Notes: a model not told the origin generated them from the sequence alone. A stretch of 64,000 nt of DNA from Durusdinium trenchii (GCA_963970005.1 CAXAMN010021929.1:934974-998973); one strand, 5' to 3'; positions 1-13,451 are shown, counted from the first letter of the stretch. Numbers and translations: made by a program.

Positions 1-3000
1 AGAGCATCCAGAGCTTACTGGGAGACAAGTGGGAGACAAGTGGAGACAAGGGTGAAATCATGCGGCCAGGAACACAAGCCCGGAGACAAACTCAAAATCA
101 TCCGGCCCCCGTTTAAAAGGAGTAAGAACCCCTCACAGGTAAACCTGTTTGGGGAAAAACCATGAAATCAATGGTGGTTGGAAGCCTAGAGAGCAACCGA
201 TGGACCCGCACAGGGGGGGGTGGTTAGAACAATCATGTCTGTGCTTGAGGGGAGAATAGAGGGGTCGGTGGGGACCATTTTGTATACCAATTGGTTGTAC
301 ACTTGGCATTCGGTGTCTGGATGATCTTTCCTCCGAAAAGGTGGCAACACGCCAGAAGAAAGAAAGACTTGGGCGTGGAGGGTCTGGAGGTGATATGTTC
401 AAAGACGGGTCATTTGTCCGCTGGTCACTCGAAACCAAAACCTCGGTCCACTCCGCTGGACCATGGGATCGAAGACACCACATCCACCGGCCCTGTGGTG
501 AAGAGAAGGGGATGGCGCTCAGTGATCCATATGACGTCATCTCAGTCTGTCCCTTCAAGTCTGGATCATCGGAAGTTGGACTCCTGCCAGCTCCATCGTC
601 AGTTTAATCGCTAAAGCTCTGGGTTGCCGCGCGTCAGGGATGTTTAGATGGTACGTTTGGGAACCCTTTCTTGAAGAACTTTTGTGCTACACCACAGAGC
701 GAAGAAAGATTGATTCAGCTTGGACTCTGCCACGGACTTCGCACAATCAAGTCTAGCAGACGTAGTAGTAACCCCGAAGCGCACAAACAAATAAAATAGA
801 CACAGTCAGTATTACACATTGTAAAAAGTATGTACAAGATCCCCCTCCTGAAGCCTCTGTTGAGACAACCTGAGTGGGCTAACAACTCCAATAGGATCAG
901 GGGCCCTGCATATAATATATATATATATATCATTATATATCCTGTCCTTACTTCTCCCTTCTCCCGACACCCAGCCACCTGTGAATGATCAGTTTTTCTA
1001 ATTGTTGTCCCCTACCTCCGCTGTCCGCCCCCGAATTGTGCTCCTTCCTCGGAAGAAAAACACCTGAGACCGCCGGCCTCGCGGAAGGCTCGAAGTCGGC
1101 AGAGGGACTCATAGTCCAACTCGTGTTCCACGATCTTCCACTCCAAGTCGATCCTCATCGAGATCGCCCAACTCGAGCCGATCGACCGACATTGATTCTG
1201 ACACAGCTAACATCATGGTTTTCTTCTTTTCGCGAGAGAAAAACCACTTGTAGGAGAGTGGCATGCTATAGGCAAGCATGTAGGAGAGCAGCATGGAACG
1301 ATCGAAATATGTGGTCTGCAATGAATATTCTACGATCATGAAGTCACTCATGAAGTCACTCATGTCTAAATGCATGCTGGAACTATGGCAGTCGCTGGCT
1401 TGCCAGTCATCACGTTGGGACCACAACCCCCGAAAGCTTTGGAGGAAGGGGAAAAATGAAAACAAATGAGAAAACTTAAACTGATAGAAACCCCTAAGTC
1501 TGGTGTATCAAACCAAAGTACAGTCGGTACAGATGTGAGTGTATATTGCGGTATATCCCATTCCCTGCAACAGTGGATAATGATGGGGCCTGGTTGCAGG
1601 CCGTTCCCTGCAACAGGTGGGACACACCGTGGGACACCCCCGGAGTATAGCATGAGGGACACCGACACCTCAGACAGCCTGAAAACACAACGAAGTAAAC
1701 AGCATGCTTGCTTCAAAGGGAGAACCCTGACTCCAGCTTTGCTCTTCCTTTCTTGCCTGGTCATGGCAGGGCATGACCCATCGGTGTCTGATTGCATTGG
1801 ACCCTGCGAACTGGTGGGTGAACCATTGAGGTGCCGTTGATGGAAGCGGACCGGCCCTCACCCCTCACTCCCTGCCCCTGCTCATGGCCCCCTGGCTCAT
1901 TCTCGTCAGCTTGGGGTGCCCAAATCCAGGGCTCCTTCTGGGACCTGCGAAGTGAGATGAAGAGCCAAGTGATGGACATGAGTCCTGGTTGATTAATTGA
2001 TTGATTGGGTAGTTGGTGATATGGTTGGTTGGTGGGTTGAGTTAGCTTAGCTTCGCTCGGCTCGGCTCGGGTGTGCTGTGCTGTGCTTGCTTCATTCATT
2101 GGTGCTATGATTGGTTGATTGATTGGTAATATGATTGGTTGAATGATTGAATGAGTGATTGGTGGATTGATTTATACATATATTTAACTAAGCATGTTTT
2201 AAAAAAAAGGGATTGGTGGGCTGCATAGATCAATAGAATATATTTATATTTATACATATTTATGATATATGTAATGTGTCTTGCAAATGTCTCGGCCCAG
2301 GTGCGCTGCATGTGGATCTGTTTCTCTGGCTGGTGTTTTTTTTCATCCGTTGAAATATGTTGAAATGGATGGTCTATTTCCTGTTGAGTCACATCCATAT
2401 GGTGGGATGAATAAATGCATCATTCAACCAAGGGTCTCAAGACTTGGGAGGTCATTTCAAGATTTGGGAGGTCAGGTTGCTCTTCCAGACACACGAAAAG
2501 GGTTCCTTAACGGGGTGTTTGCGAGAAAAGCGAACTGACCTTGTCTTGCTAAGATCGGGGTGCGTCAGCTGGAGGAATTAGGACCATTGGCCGTGTTTCC
2601 AACGATGCAGGTTAGCTTGCATGATCCAACTGGCATCCCAAAACTGATTGAATGTCACAAAAACGCATCAAACAACAGCCTCTTCCACATGCTCTGCTTC
2701 ACACCTAGACCCGGGAAGGTCAACATGAAACCTGAAAACAGACCTTTGAACAAACAGACCTGACTAGCTTCCTCCACAAGCCTGTGCTTTCAGATTCCGG
2801 TCTCGCCAGAGCCTCACCCGATCGTAAAACCACCAGGCCTCAACCAACCCAGCTGCCGGAGCGCACCTGGGTTCCTCCAGCAGTGCTGCCCCACGTGCTT
2901 TGCGGCGGCAGCACAAGCCGGCATTCCAGGGCTTCGACTGGCGCAGACACGCCGGGTGGAGAGGAAACGGAGACCTGGAGAGAGTGAATCCCTCTGGAGC

Positions 3001-4514
3001 TCACTTGTGCAAGCTTGACGTGGGAAAGATTGCACTTGTTTTTCATTGTTTGTTTTTCCCATGTCCGGCATTCCAAAGCTGCGAGCAACCACTATCAAAT
3101 GTTGATCAAGCTAGGCATGCTATGCATGTCTGCGACGTCCGCGAGCAAGTTTTACTGGGTTGATATCCTATGAGACCTGCTCAACAAAGTCACATGACCC
3201 ACAGCTGCTAGCTTCCTCTGTCTACGGCAGGGGGGGAGGGCGAAAGGTTCGCTTTGGGGGTATGGGAACATCATAGTCATACTGCTTCGCTATGCTTCGC
3301 TGCTCTTAAGGGCGCTCTCCAAGCTTCAAGGCCTGTGATTCAGGGCAGGCAAAAAGGAGAGGGGTAAAGGTAAAGAAAAGGAAAGGTGGGGCCTTTCCTT
3401 AGTCCAACGAAAGTTTCTGCGAGATCCCCCTGTCTTGACCCTGAGATTCCCTGAGATACTTGCTCGGTACACACTAAACAGCCTGGTCAAACCGATCAAG
3501 TGAAGGGCCTGTGCATCTGGGTGGCGGGGTCGATCTGTTCTCTGGCCACATCTAGGGATATGGTAACTGACGGAGCTTAGGAAGTGGATGGCATGGCCCC
3601 TTGGATAAAGAAAAGTCTTCTACAACCAGGTGGTGCCATCTACTTCGATGGTTACTTCAGACTGTTCATACTGAACTACGAGAGGGAATATACAAGTATC
3701 TACTCAACTGGTGGGGAACCGCTCAGGATGGCTCATCAGTGACACGAACCACCAAGAAAGGTGCAGCAAGGCGTGGCAAGGTGTGGCAACACCTGCGACT
3801 CATCCACTGATATGTAGGGGTCACCAGCCAGCTGTCGCTAGTCGATGACTTTTGGCCGGAGCGAAGCAAGCTCTCCCGTTGGGTCTTGCAGATTCCAGAA
3901 GCTGATCTTTACAAGGACCTAGTGATGTAGTGATACACAAAAATATGAATGACGCCCAAGCCAGGCTACATGCTAAGATCCTAAAATGGATGTTGCATGA
4001 TGTGGTTGTTTCTTGCAATTGGATCTTAGACAAACACTAATGGACAAACTCACATGTACTCTGACACTTCCCCGCCCAGAAAAGGTAGGCGGATAGCTAT
4101 CGGATAGCCCGCTTTGACCCAGTCAAAGTGGTGTTGAACATCCGTCATCCGAGACACAGGATGCTATTGTCTGTGAATTGGCAAGATGGTTCAGGAATGA
4201 TGGCCGCACTAAGAGCCCAGTGTTTGCTCCGCAACTGGCCGGAAGCACCTCCTTGAATTCTCTTGGGCTTTCATTGGCCTGTGCGAGTGCACTTGCCAAC
4301 GAGAAAAACACAAAACCATGTCTTTCAACCTGTTGTTTCCAAACTGGGATCAAAACAGCTGCTGGGCAGCCCATTGTCTTGTCTTTTTCATTGATTGTTT
4401 TTTCTTGGAGGACTTCAAGTTCTCAGAACTCCCCAGCGGATCTAGTGACCACAGACCGCTCGTAAGCAGTGATTCCAAAGACTAAAGCCATCTAAAGCAG
4501 ACCGACCGAAAGCC
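1..4514. other. No gene recognised
   Basis: All open frames here are short, and none has convincing amino-acid composition, splice sites or family motifs. The stretch holds an AT dinucleotide run near 911-940, a direct repeat of atgaagtcactc near 1338-1361, and a degenerate tetranucleotide field rich in ttga and attg at about 1985-2170. A short exon-like end with a donor-like CAG|GTTAGC l lies near 2610, but it is too short to call. Confidence 0.5.
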
Positions 4515-4660
4515 TGGTTCCATACGTATATATATATATATACCTAGAACCCATTTGACCTCTGTTTTGATAGGAAAAGACCATATTTTAGGTGGTTGGT
4601 GGTCCAAAATAGAGGTCACTCAGGTTCTAGGTATATATATATATATATAGTTGGAACTGG
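4515..4660. repeat. Foldback element (long inverted repeat with AT arms)
   Basis: Two arms of about 50 bp are near-perfect reverse complements. The left arm (about 4515-4568) runs from ttcca through an AT run, cctagaacc and gacctctgttttg. The right arm (about 4605-4660) reads caaaatagaggtc, ggttctagg, an AT run and tggaa. The loop is about 36 bp. It contains no open frame. The structure fits a non-autonomous foldback or MITE-like element, but no target-site duplication is clear. Confidence 0.75.
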
Positions 4661-6220
4661 GATCCACTGGGATCCACCGGTGTCCCTCTGTCCTTTGTCG
4701 GACCTCCCCACCTGTCGGCCACGCTGGTCGCCACGCTGGTCACGCTGGCTCTGAAGGCCAGTCTCATGAGAGGCGCTGTCCCCGAGTCTGTCGACAAGGT
4801 CTATCAAAGTCTTTTTGACAAAAGGATGTCTTTGATCTCGATCTTGAAAACTAACCACTGCGACTTGTCTCTAACTGTGCACCTGACAAGTGAGCCAAGT
4901 GTACAGGAACAGCACCGCCATAGTATTCATACGTAGTAGCTTGCTGGCCACCCAACAATTGAAACCTCCGAAAGCCAGAGACATCAAAAACCCACTTGAA
5001 GCTTCTTGGGTGATTTGGTGTTTTTTTGCAATTTGAAGCTTCTTGAGAAGGTCGACCCACTCCCGCTTGGCCAAGCTCTGTGCTTGGAAAACCTGGAAGG
5101 AAGTACCCATTTTGACACAAACCTTCCAAAATCTTCCAAATCTTCAAACCTCTATAGGCAAATCACCCGAATTTTCTATCATCTTTCGCCACCCACCCAT
5201 CCCTCACCAAAAACAAAGCCCTCCTTCGTTCGTTCGTTCGCTCACTCCGCGCCTCGTAAAACTGCTCCGCGTTGAGAGACTGCGGGTCCGGCCCGGTTGG
5301 AACCGGTTGCGCGAGACTGGTCAAACGAGCGGGGGGGGATGGAGGTTCCAACTGGGGAGGTTCCGACTGGGTGGAGGTTCCGACTGGTTGGGTGAGGGTG
5401 TTTCATGGGAGTTCGAAGCGAACCGTTCAGATGCTTAGGGTGGTCGCTGATGCTGAGGTTTGGTGGTCGCCCTTCGGGCGGGGTCTGCGACGGTCGAATC
5501 GGATTCATTGGTCGACCGAGCGCTTCGGGCGATGGATTCGGGCGATGGAATGAGTTCTGACAGAGAAGCCATGCAAAGCAGAGCTTTGGGTTGCAGCTTG
5601 CAGCATCGCAAAGACTGTTAATCATTGCCCTAGCTCTGTACAGCATCTTGAGTCTATCGGAAGTAGAACAAAACCATCCTGAATGTTGCACCGCCCAGAA
5701 ACCTGAAAGAACCAAGATTGGATGGCCGAAGATTGCAGTGCGCCAAAGACAAAAAGTGCCGAGATCAAGTGTGAAACATGCCAAGATCAAATGCCCCAGT
5801 TGGAGGCTTTTTGCAACCTGGCCCGTGACCCCCTTAAAAGTGCGGATGAACATCTGCAATGGGCAAGTCGTCTCCTTTCCCTGCATTCGATCTGAGATCC
5901 CAAGTGAACCAAAACATTTTAAGTGGGCAAAACCAGAATAAAACCAGGTCAAACATGGTAGAACTACGGTAGAACTTTAAAACGTCTGCAAAACCATCGT
6001 CCTCTTGAACGAGAGAACCTCTCTCAGCATCTTCCGACCTGCAAACCCCGCCACGGGGGAAGCATGTCCCTCCTCCTGGCAATTCTCAACCTGAGATCAG
6101 ATTCACCCCGCAGAGTTCAGTCGAACAACCACGATTTGGTGACCGACTTGGCCACTCACTGCTCTGGAAGAGCACTGAGTGCATGGGGTTAAGATAGTTA
6201 CAGCAGCTACATGTTGATTC
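4661..6220. other. No gene recognised; GC-rich island
   Basis: A CpG-rich island lies at about 5270-5550. It opens with a short direct repeat whose unit contains gaggttccgactgg, three copies at 5339-5400. Frames up to 236 codons cross the region on the minus strand, but their composition is that of translated non-coding DNA. Confidence 0.5.
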
Positions 6221-6495
6221 TTATTTCTCCCATTGAAGGAAAGCCAACAGCTGCGAGTCGAGAAGCTGCTTGAGCTTCTCATCTTCGCAGCCGAACAGGC
6301 TCCAAAAGTTGTAGCAGCTGGGGCTTTCATGATCTGCGGCACTGTAATCCACAGAAGTCGCCATCAAAAGCTCCCACCATCACCCGCCACGCGGCAGCTG
6401 GCTGCTCCGCTGGCTGCTTCGCTCAAACAAGACTTGCTCCCCACCGGTGGTCCACTACAGTGCTCTTGCGATGACTCGGCGGTGCTGGAGGGCAT
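6221..6495 (-). CDS. Small two-exon gene, unknown function
   Basis: Proposed exon 1 is 6384-6495 from an ATG (begins MPSSTAESSQ). Exon 2 is 6221-6333 and ends in TAA. The 50-base intron runs GT to AG (donor GTGATGG, acceptor gccgcag), and the reading phase agrees across the junction. The product would be about 73 residues, with a Ser/Ala/Cys-rich first half and a structured second half (motifs CYNFWSLFGCEDEKLKQLLD and LLAFLQWEK). Third-position GC in exon 2 is high. The opposite strand is also open over part of this interval (6233-6538), so strand choice is not certain. It may be only the 3' end of a longer gene. No family is recognised. Confidence 0.4.
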
Positions 6496-7744
6496 TTCAT
6501 TTCATGAGCGTTTCGGGATAGTCAAAGTCTGTGGCTGAACTAGGATGAGATGATGAGATATGATATGCTTGAGATCAAGTAAATACAGCATACTTATTGC
6601 GTAGCGTATTGAAAAACATCACGTGTCAAACGTATTGATTTCCGCAAACCTTTGAGTTCGCCGGCGAGAGAGGGCGAGTCGGGAGTGCTTCAGGGATTCT
6701 ACTGGGATCTATTGGGATCCTTTTATCAATAAAACAGCATAAACCCCTGCAGATAGAACACTGTTTGCCCATCCTGGTAGGTGGCGATACTAAATCAACA
6801 GTCAACATTTTACTGATGCAAGAGATCTGGAAAAAAAAAAAAGAAACTCATGCAGTTCCTGTACGGTGTTGGACTGGGATCTTCTCAGTTCCTGAACCCA
6901 CCCGAAGTACCACCAAAGAAGTGGCCGTCGGCATCGGCATCCGACGATGAAATCGGTTGGAGCAAAAAAAAATGGATCCCCGTTGGTTTGTCTGTGTTTC
7001 TTTTCTCTCTCTCTCTCTCTCTTTTTGCTTTTGGGTGTCTATGTTCTTCCATTTGTGTGCAGTCAGCGTAAAGTTTCTGGGGATGTTGGGACGTGGACCA
7101 ACATGTTTTGGTCAGGTTCTTCCACCAAAAAGTAGACACAGGCTGAGGTGGGCAGTGACATCGGGGCTTCAGGGGGGCGGTGACAACAGTGCTTACATTG
7201 ACTGATACTGGCGAACGATGGCACAGCTCTAGCCCGGCTCAAAACTTCTTTGTCGTTTAAGGAGTTGCAGTCTCCGAAACCAGTGAACTTTGCTCTCCCT
7301 TCTGGTCACGAGTCGTGCCTGCATAGCTATGTTGCCCCTCTTCGCACAGTGAACTGGGACCACCAAGTGAGTGCTATCAGTCGCTGTCAAGTGCGGGAAC
7401 CTTCGGGATCTCCTAAATCTTCAGTGTGGGCAAACATCAGCGAACTATCACTTTTTCCCATATCTTTTCTCACCGATTCTCATCCACCATCAGACAGCCC
7501 CTGGTCTCAGCCCCTCCCCATCCGATCACTCTCTCCCCATCGTCTAACCGCTCTTTTTGCTTTCCGGTCTCGACTCCTGGGACCCGCCCGAACACGAGGT
7601 CGATTTTAGCGGTATTTCCCTTTTTGCGGGGAGGTTCCCCCCCAAACTGCAGATATAGTCTTATAAGTTATATGGTAATGATAAGATTATATCATAATGA
7701 ATCAATCTTATCATCTTAATCATCTTAATCATATGTCATATATA

Positions 7745-8269
7745 TTATATAGTTATATAATCAATATAATCCATGTATGAATTCCCCTCTCCCGCTACAC
7801 CGGTCGCAAAGTCTCTTACCCCAAAAATGGGTCCTCCCATATCCTCCCATCCTTCCAAAATCTTCCCTGCTGTTCCGTCCGAGGACGGCTCGAAAAACGC
7901 TGCGGAGAGTTCGATCGAATCGATCCCTGGGAAAGAGTTCGGTTCACGACATGTAACTCCACCTTGTTCTTGGTTTGCGTGGGCAAAGGAATCCCAACAA
8001 ACTAAAGGTGACCTGCTGCACGGGTCCGAAAAGAACCACCATAAAGTCATCCTTTCTCTTCCACTCCTAACTGCGTCATACCGGGAACAATCTGAATCCA
8101 AAGTGACCGACTCCTTGCCCCTCTCCGGCCATTTGTGCCAGTGGTCGGCAAAAGACAAACCTCTTGTCGACATCACCCCTCCTTTTTCGGCCTTCAAATG
8201 GAGAGTGTAAAAGGTGTAGCTGTGGACCCAAAAAGAAAGTAAAGAGGGGGGAGCCGTTGGCTTCAGCAT
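7745..8269. other. Interval open on both strands, doubtful coding
   Basis: The minus strand is open for 174 codons and the plus strand for 145 codons (7773-8210). The plus frame has a balanced composition and no long low-complexity run, which is why it is listed. No motif, signal peptide or membrane segment was recognised in either frame, and no splice sites stand out. It may be a decayed single-exon gene or chance openness caused by few TA-containing triplets. Confidence 0.15.
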
Positions 8270-11200
8270 CTTGGATCACGTTCTTTTGAGGTGATGGATT
8301 TCAAGCCATAAAGTCAAACACCTTGAAGCAGCAGACCTTGAAGCCTCGAAGCATCTTTGAACCTTTTGGAATCCCTTCAGCATTCAAAACGTCGCTCAAA
8401 CTCCGGCTCGTACCTTCTCCAAAAAATGACACACTACTTAAGTGACTCCTACGGTCCTCCATTTCCTCCTCGAAGCTGCAAGGTGCCTGGAAAGCTGAAG
8501 TACGACCCGAGTTCCCCGCGGCGAGCGGTCCCTCGCTCGGCGAGAAGCGATTTCGCTTGCGCGAACGTGACGAAGGTCTCGGGGCACCGCTCTCTCATGG
8601 TGGAAAATGCTCGGGGAAGATGGTGAAGTCCGAATGAATTACCCTCCAACCACCATGGTGAAGTGGACGTTCGTCCCGAGTGCCGATGACCATGAAATCC
8701 TCTGACTCTACAAGGGGGGGTGCCATCCACGAAACCATGTTTGTTGCAGGGAGGTTTTCCCTCCGACCACCGCTCTGGTGAAAAACGAGTCGCTCGGTTG
8801 GGTTCCAACTCCGACCGAAAGACGGTGGACATGAGACGTCATGCTGTCTCCGGGATCTATACCTGGACCCCTCGTGACAGGGGTGCTTCCTGGTGACGTT
8901 CGGCACCCAGAAACCACCAGAGTCCCAAGTCCCACCTGGAGGCTGCTGAGCTAGAGCTCCCCGAGCTCCGTCTTTGTTCGATTCGCGGACGAAGAACCCA
9001 ACGGCGCCGGACCTACATCAACGTGTCGAACGCATCACCCGGATTGGATCGATCCAGGTGCCAACATCGATCCAGGTCGGGACCTGGACCCTCGAAGGCG
9101 TCGAAAGCCCGATGACACAGTGATAACCACCCAGGTGCGCTACCTGTTCGGGTTCCGAAAAGAAAAAAAGAAGGTACTGATTGGAAGCTCCTGGGAGTGG
9201 GAGATCCCGTAACCCAACGTACAATTCCGGAGGCTTCTTCTCCACAACCTCTGATCGACGATCGGATCACCTTGACCGAGATTGGAGACCTTCACTAGCA
9301 GGGGTTCAAAAAGAAGTTGTTTTGGGATACACATATCTGGATTGCAAAGACTTGCAGACTTCATATGATCCAAAAACCTACAAGCCACTGGTCCGAGACC
9401 GTTGGTAACTACGTAGATTGGGTGCTTCTCCAATTCTCAAAGATCTTGGGTTAGATCCTTCCTCCAGCTCGCCTGCCGGCGGGTTTGATCCCGGCTCGCC
9501 TCCAAGATGGTGTCCTCGAAAGACTCAAAGGGCAACACCTCGAAAAGTGCCAGTTGTGCCATGACCCGACCCAGGCACCTACATCACAGTGTCTCCAATC
9601 ACCGTACCTCAGAGGATGGACCACGGCCAGCTGTTTTCTTCCCATCTGATCCCAGCCATGATTAGGTGGTATCGATCCATATCGCTTGTTGGATCCCAAT
9701 ACACCGGACCAGTTAGCTGGTGATAGATAAGCATCACTTCAGTTCCGACCGAAAACCCAGCGGCTTCTAGGAGCAATCCCCCCCACAGCGACACTGGGGT
9801 TCTCGATTAGGGCACCTGGCCCTCGTCACGATCTGAACATCGCATGGGAAAGCGTAGGGTTCCGAAACACACAGAACTTGCTTCAGGATTGGAACTCTCC
9901 AGCGCTGAGCATCGAGTTAGTGACTCGTGCATCTCTTCTGCTTCAAGTATATATAGTACCCAGAACAAAATATGGGACCTCACAACTGCTCGTCTCACCT
10001 GAAACCAGGAACCGAGGAACTGAGGAACTCTTCGCCGCCGACCACGTGGCGCAACCGACCGGGAACCTCCGGCTGAACCAGAATGGGTGCCCCCTGAGAA
10101 GGTCCATTACGTCTACCGTGGACGCGTTTTTGTCACACCAAAAAGCGCACCCCCTTGGTATTGTACCGGCTTTTTGTGTATAGGGCCATGCTTCCCTGCC
10201 CCTTCGTGTTTAACCGAATAGAGGAAGCTTATAGTATCATGCAATATTGTATAATAATAAGATAGAAGAAACAAAACAATAATAATATTTGATAGTATTG
10301 AATTTGCATATATATATATATATACATTGAGTTTAATATTCAGATCAATATATTAAGTACGTATATAGTGTGCATTTGTGCGCCGCACGAACGCAGGAGC
10401 ACTGTGGAAGAGGAACGGACCGCAGGACAACGAAGGACCACGAAGGACCGGGCGGGGAACCTCTGACAGCTGTGGAGATGTAGAACCCGAAAGACCTGGT
10501 TTATTTAGTTAAAGACCAGGAGTCACATGTCGGGGGCGATGTTTTTTTAGTCCCTAGAAGTGGACCACGGGTCAGCGCCCCAGGGGTCAGGGACTGAGCT
10601 CATTTGACTGGAGATCATGCAAAGACCTCCGACCTCCATTGTCACTTTCACTGGGACCAGGTTTTACTGGGGCAGACTGGACCAGGTTTAGACCAGATAG
10701 TTCAAGCCTGAAGGAAGTGCCATAGAATCCAGGTCTTGGGGTTGTCATCACCCAGATGCTCCCTTCACAGTCCAGAACAGCCCGTTCCTGGTCCCTCAAA
10801 ACCTATAGGGATTAGTGAGAAACCCCAGACCTTTTGAGAAGATTCAGGTCCGACCCCGACCCCTGATGAGGGTTCCGCGTCTGGACCAGAGTCTACGCAC
10901 CAAAGTGTTTTCTTATGGTTTCTTGGTGGAAGAGATTCCTCTGCAAAGGACCACGCGGAACCACGGAACGGGCCGGGTATGAGGGCAATGGTCCGTCTGT
11001 TACGGACCGTTCGGGGTCCATTCGGGGGGGAGAGGAATCTCTGCCATCCACCTGTGTCTCTGCGGCATCGGCTTCATGTGTGGATGGAGAGTTGATGGCA
11101 CACTCCCACAGTGGTGGTCGGAACATGCACCCCCATTTCAAAACAAGAACGGTGGATTGAGAGTACATGGCACAATCCCCAATGTCAGTTACAGAAAATA

Positions 11201-11388
11201 TCCATGGGTGCCAGTGCCATCGAACCTCTGAAACCACTGCAACATGGCAAGGGGGTTATGCCATACAGTCGTCGGCTCCCAAGAGTCTTTCCCTCAAGAA
11301 GCCCAACACATTCCTTCGGCTGGGCTCGCGACCAGCTGATGCGAGTGGAGGAACATGCCTGGATCATCCACGAATGAAAGGTTTTCTT

Positions 11389-11490
11389 GTGTTTCTTCTG
11401 GTTCTTGTTCTTGTACTTCTTCTTGTTCTTGTTCTTGTTCTTGTTCTTGTTCTTCTTCTTCTTCTTCTTCTTCTTCTTCTTCTTCTTCTA
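11389..11490. repeat. TTC / TTGTTC microsatellite
   Basis: About 100 bases of ttcttg and ttc repeats. The complementary strand is pure GAA/CAAGAA, so one strand is all pyrimidine but for G and the other nearly all purine. Translation gives poly-Glu on the minus strand and Leu/Val or Phe runs on the plus strand, which are artefacts. Confidence 0.95.
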
Positions 11491-12599
11491 CCACCAGAGT
11501 TCTTTTGTGAGATGCCCTTTATCAGGCATGAGGGCATTCACAGAAGCCTTCGTAGGAAAAAGGGTCGTACGAACTCTTGCACTGAAGGCTAGAACGTTTG
11601 TCAAAAGGCTTCGAAGACCTCGACCACTCAAATCAGGAAAGAACAAGGTGGGAAAACATGCCCGGTGGATTTCGGATCTACCGTCACATGCGCCGCATCC
11701 GTGGTGAAGTCAGGCGTCCTGGCCCCCCCAACGAAGACGGAGTTTCCTTCGGCATCCCGCCCGGAGACGTGGATCGGCCGGAGACGTGGGCGCGAGGTCT
11801 AGGGTCAGGATGAGCTCTCCCCGGAACTCAGAGGGTTTCGTGGATGGCACCCCCTGTTTATTCGAAAGGGCTCTTCCTAAGGGGCCATGGTAATGGGGGG
11901 GGGGTAGCATTTCAAGAACCGATTCGCTTCACACGAAGCGGACACATGCCCACGATCTGTTGGTTGAACAAAAGCAAGTATATCAATCCTGATGGTGGTC
12001 ACCTCTTGAGGACCATTGTCCACCCCTTGAGGATCCAGGAACTGCCAGGAACAGCTTAGCCCTCGTGGGGATGGGTATCCATCTTTGTAGCTTGCAAAAT
12101 GACCCATCAATGAACAAATGCAGTATGTCTTGGGTTCTCCACCTTCTTCAAGGTCGAACTTCTGTGGCACGATTGCTGATACATTCTAATACCTTCAGTC
12201 CGGCCTCCACTAGTATATAAACTGCTATACCAAGACTATACACAAGTATCTAAGGCCCCTTTGGTCCCAAACAAACCCTTGCCTTCCTTGTCCCGTCCTC
12301 CTGCCATCGTACTTCCAAGTCACGATAGCTCCCGGCTCGGTCGTTCCAAGGATTCCCTGGTTTCGGGCAGCGGAGCGGAGCGGAGACACGTGGGAGACCG
12401 GCTCGGGAGGACGTGGAGGTCGATTCGACGTGGCGGTCGATGAATCGGCAAAAGCACCGCTTTCACCAGCATGGACCACCATGTGTTGAAACGCCTCAAG
12501 AGTCTTTTTCACGAAGCCCAACAGGCCCATCAGTTTGGGGAAGAAAAAGATGGAAGACAATGGCCATCTTGATAGATCAAATGATGATTTAGGGCCTAA

Positions 12600-13451
12600 T
12601 GGAGTGAACGACCATACGTCCGGCGCTTTCAAACCCTCCCATTTCTGCCAGCCGTGCGGTTCCATAGCCGCCCCGCCTCCATAGGTGTCATCTCCCAGGA
12701 TCGGAAAGCCGGCAGCGCTGAGGTGAACACGAATTTGGTGACGCCTGGCTGGCGCAAAGTTCCTAAACAAATCTACAGGGGTATCTGGTTGTTGATGTGC
12801 ATGTTGTTCTCGTTGATGGAAGTTGGAAGGGTATCTACTTCGTGTTGCTGGATGTGGATGTGTTGTTCTTGTGGGAGTTCGTTTGGTGGCGAAGAGTCCC
12901 TTTCTGCATGGTATCTGATATCCTCAAAATCTCTTTAGGTGCCAAAAAAGAATAAACAACTCAGTTACAGACCTCGGTCTGCCAAACCGGAAATTCTGCC
13001 AAACCGGCAATGAGACTGAGGGAAATCCTACGCCACCCTCCATGGACAAAATGATATAAAACGTCTGAAGTTGCGTGGCAGCGAACTTCAGCTGTTGCCT
13101 CCCAACTGCGATAACCGACTGTCTTTTGACCAAGGTGGGAAGAACTTTAAGGCGCATGGATCTTCTTGGAGTAGGCTCGCTTGGATCTTCTTGAGGAATG
13201 CCAGCCGCGATGACGATTCTGAATTGGGTGCTGTTGAACTGTGAATGCATGCTAAAGTTCCTGAAGCTGTTTTAGTCCCACCTAACCAACCTGTGGTTCC
13301 CACAGCCCTGTGAACCAGCTGTTTCATTCAAAAGAAGGTCAGCTTCCTTGGCATAGTGTGGGTTGCGGATGTTATTTTTCTCACGATAGGCAACCCGATC
13401 GAAACGATTGAGCTCGGGTAGACACGCCGCAAGTGTCCGCAGCGAAAGAAT
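12600..13451 (-). CDS. RluA-type pseudouridine synthase-like gene, partial
   Basis: RluA-family enzymes convert uridine to pseudouridine in rRNA or tRNA. The family hallmark is near the end of exon 4, which starts at 12762: RRHQIRVHLSAAGFPILGD followed by DTYGG, matching the RluA motif HQIRVHL..G.PI.GD..YG. Three upstream exons are proposed: 13316-13451, 13120-13218 and 12983-13064. Introns are 97, 55 and 220 bases; phases agree at each junction (1, 1, 2); the last donor is GC (GCAGACC). The first acceptor is tttttcatgcag. The usual Thr-Gly before RxHQIR is replaced by Pro-Ala. The catalytic HRLD motif, expected upstream, was not found, nor was the C-terminal LHA segment, so the gene is incomplete here or degenerate. 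Exon 4 is the secure part; the upstream chain is inference. Confidence 0.5.

Larger units (their letters stand above)
6496..12599. other. Long intergenic stretch
   Basis: No convincing gene was found. Contents: a CT run at about 7004-7022; an AT-rich block with short inverted repeats at 7660-7770; an interval open on both strands at 7745-8269 (see separate entry); a CpG-rich island at about 8490-8600; an AT block at 10240-10370; a TTC/TTGTTC microsatellite at 11389-11490; and a CpG-rich patch at 12340-12440. Many sub-100-codon frames exist but look like chance. Confidence 0.5.

Noticed and set aside
5242-5952. A 236-codon minus-strand frame
   Set aside because: No coding signal; it runs through the CpG-rich island and direct repeats at 5.3 kb.
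11294-11494. Poly-Glu protein on the minus strand
   Set aside because: Translation of the TTC microsatellite.
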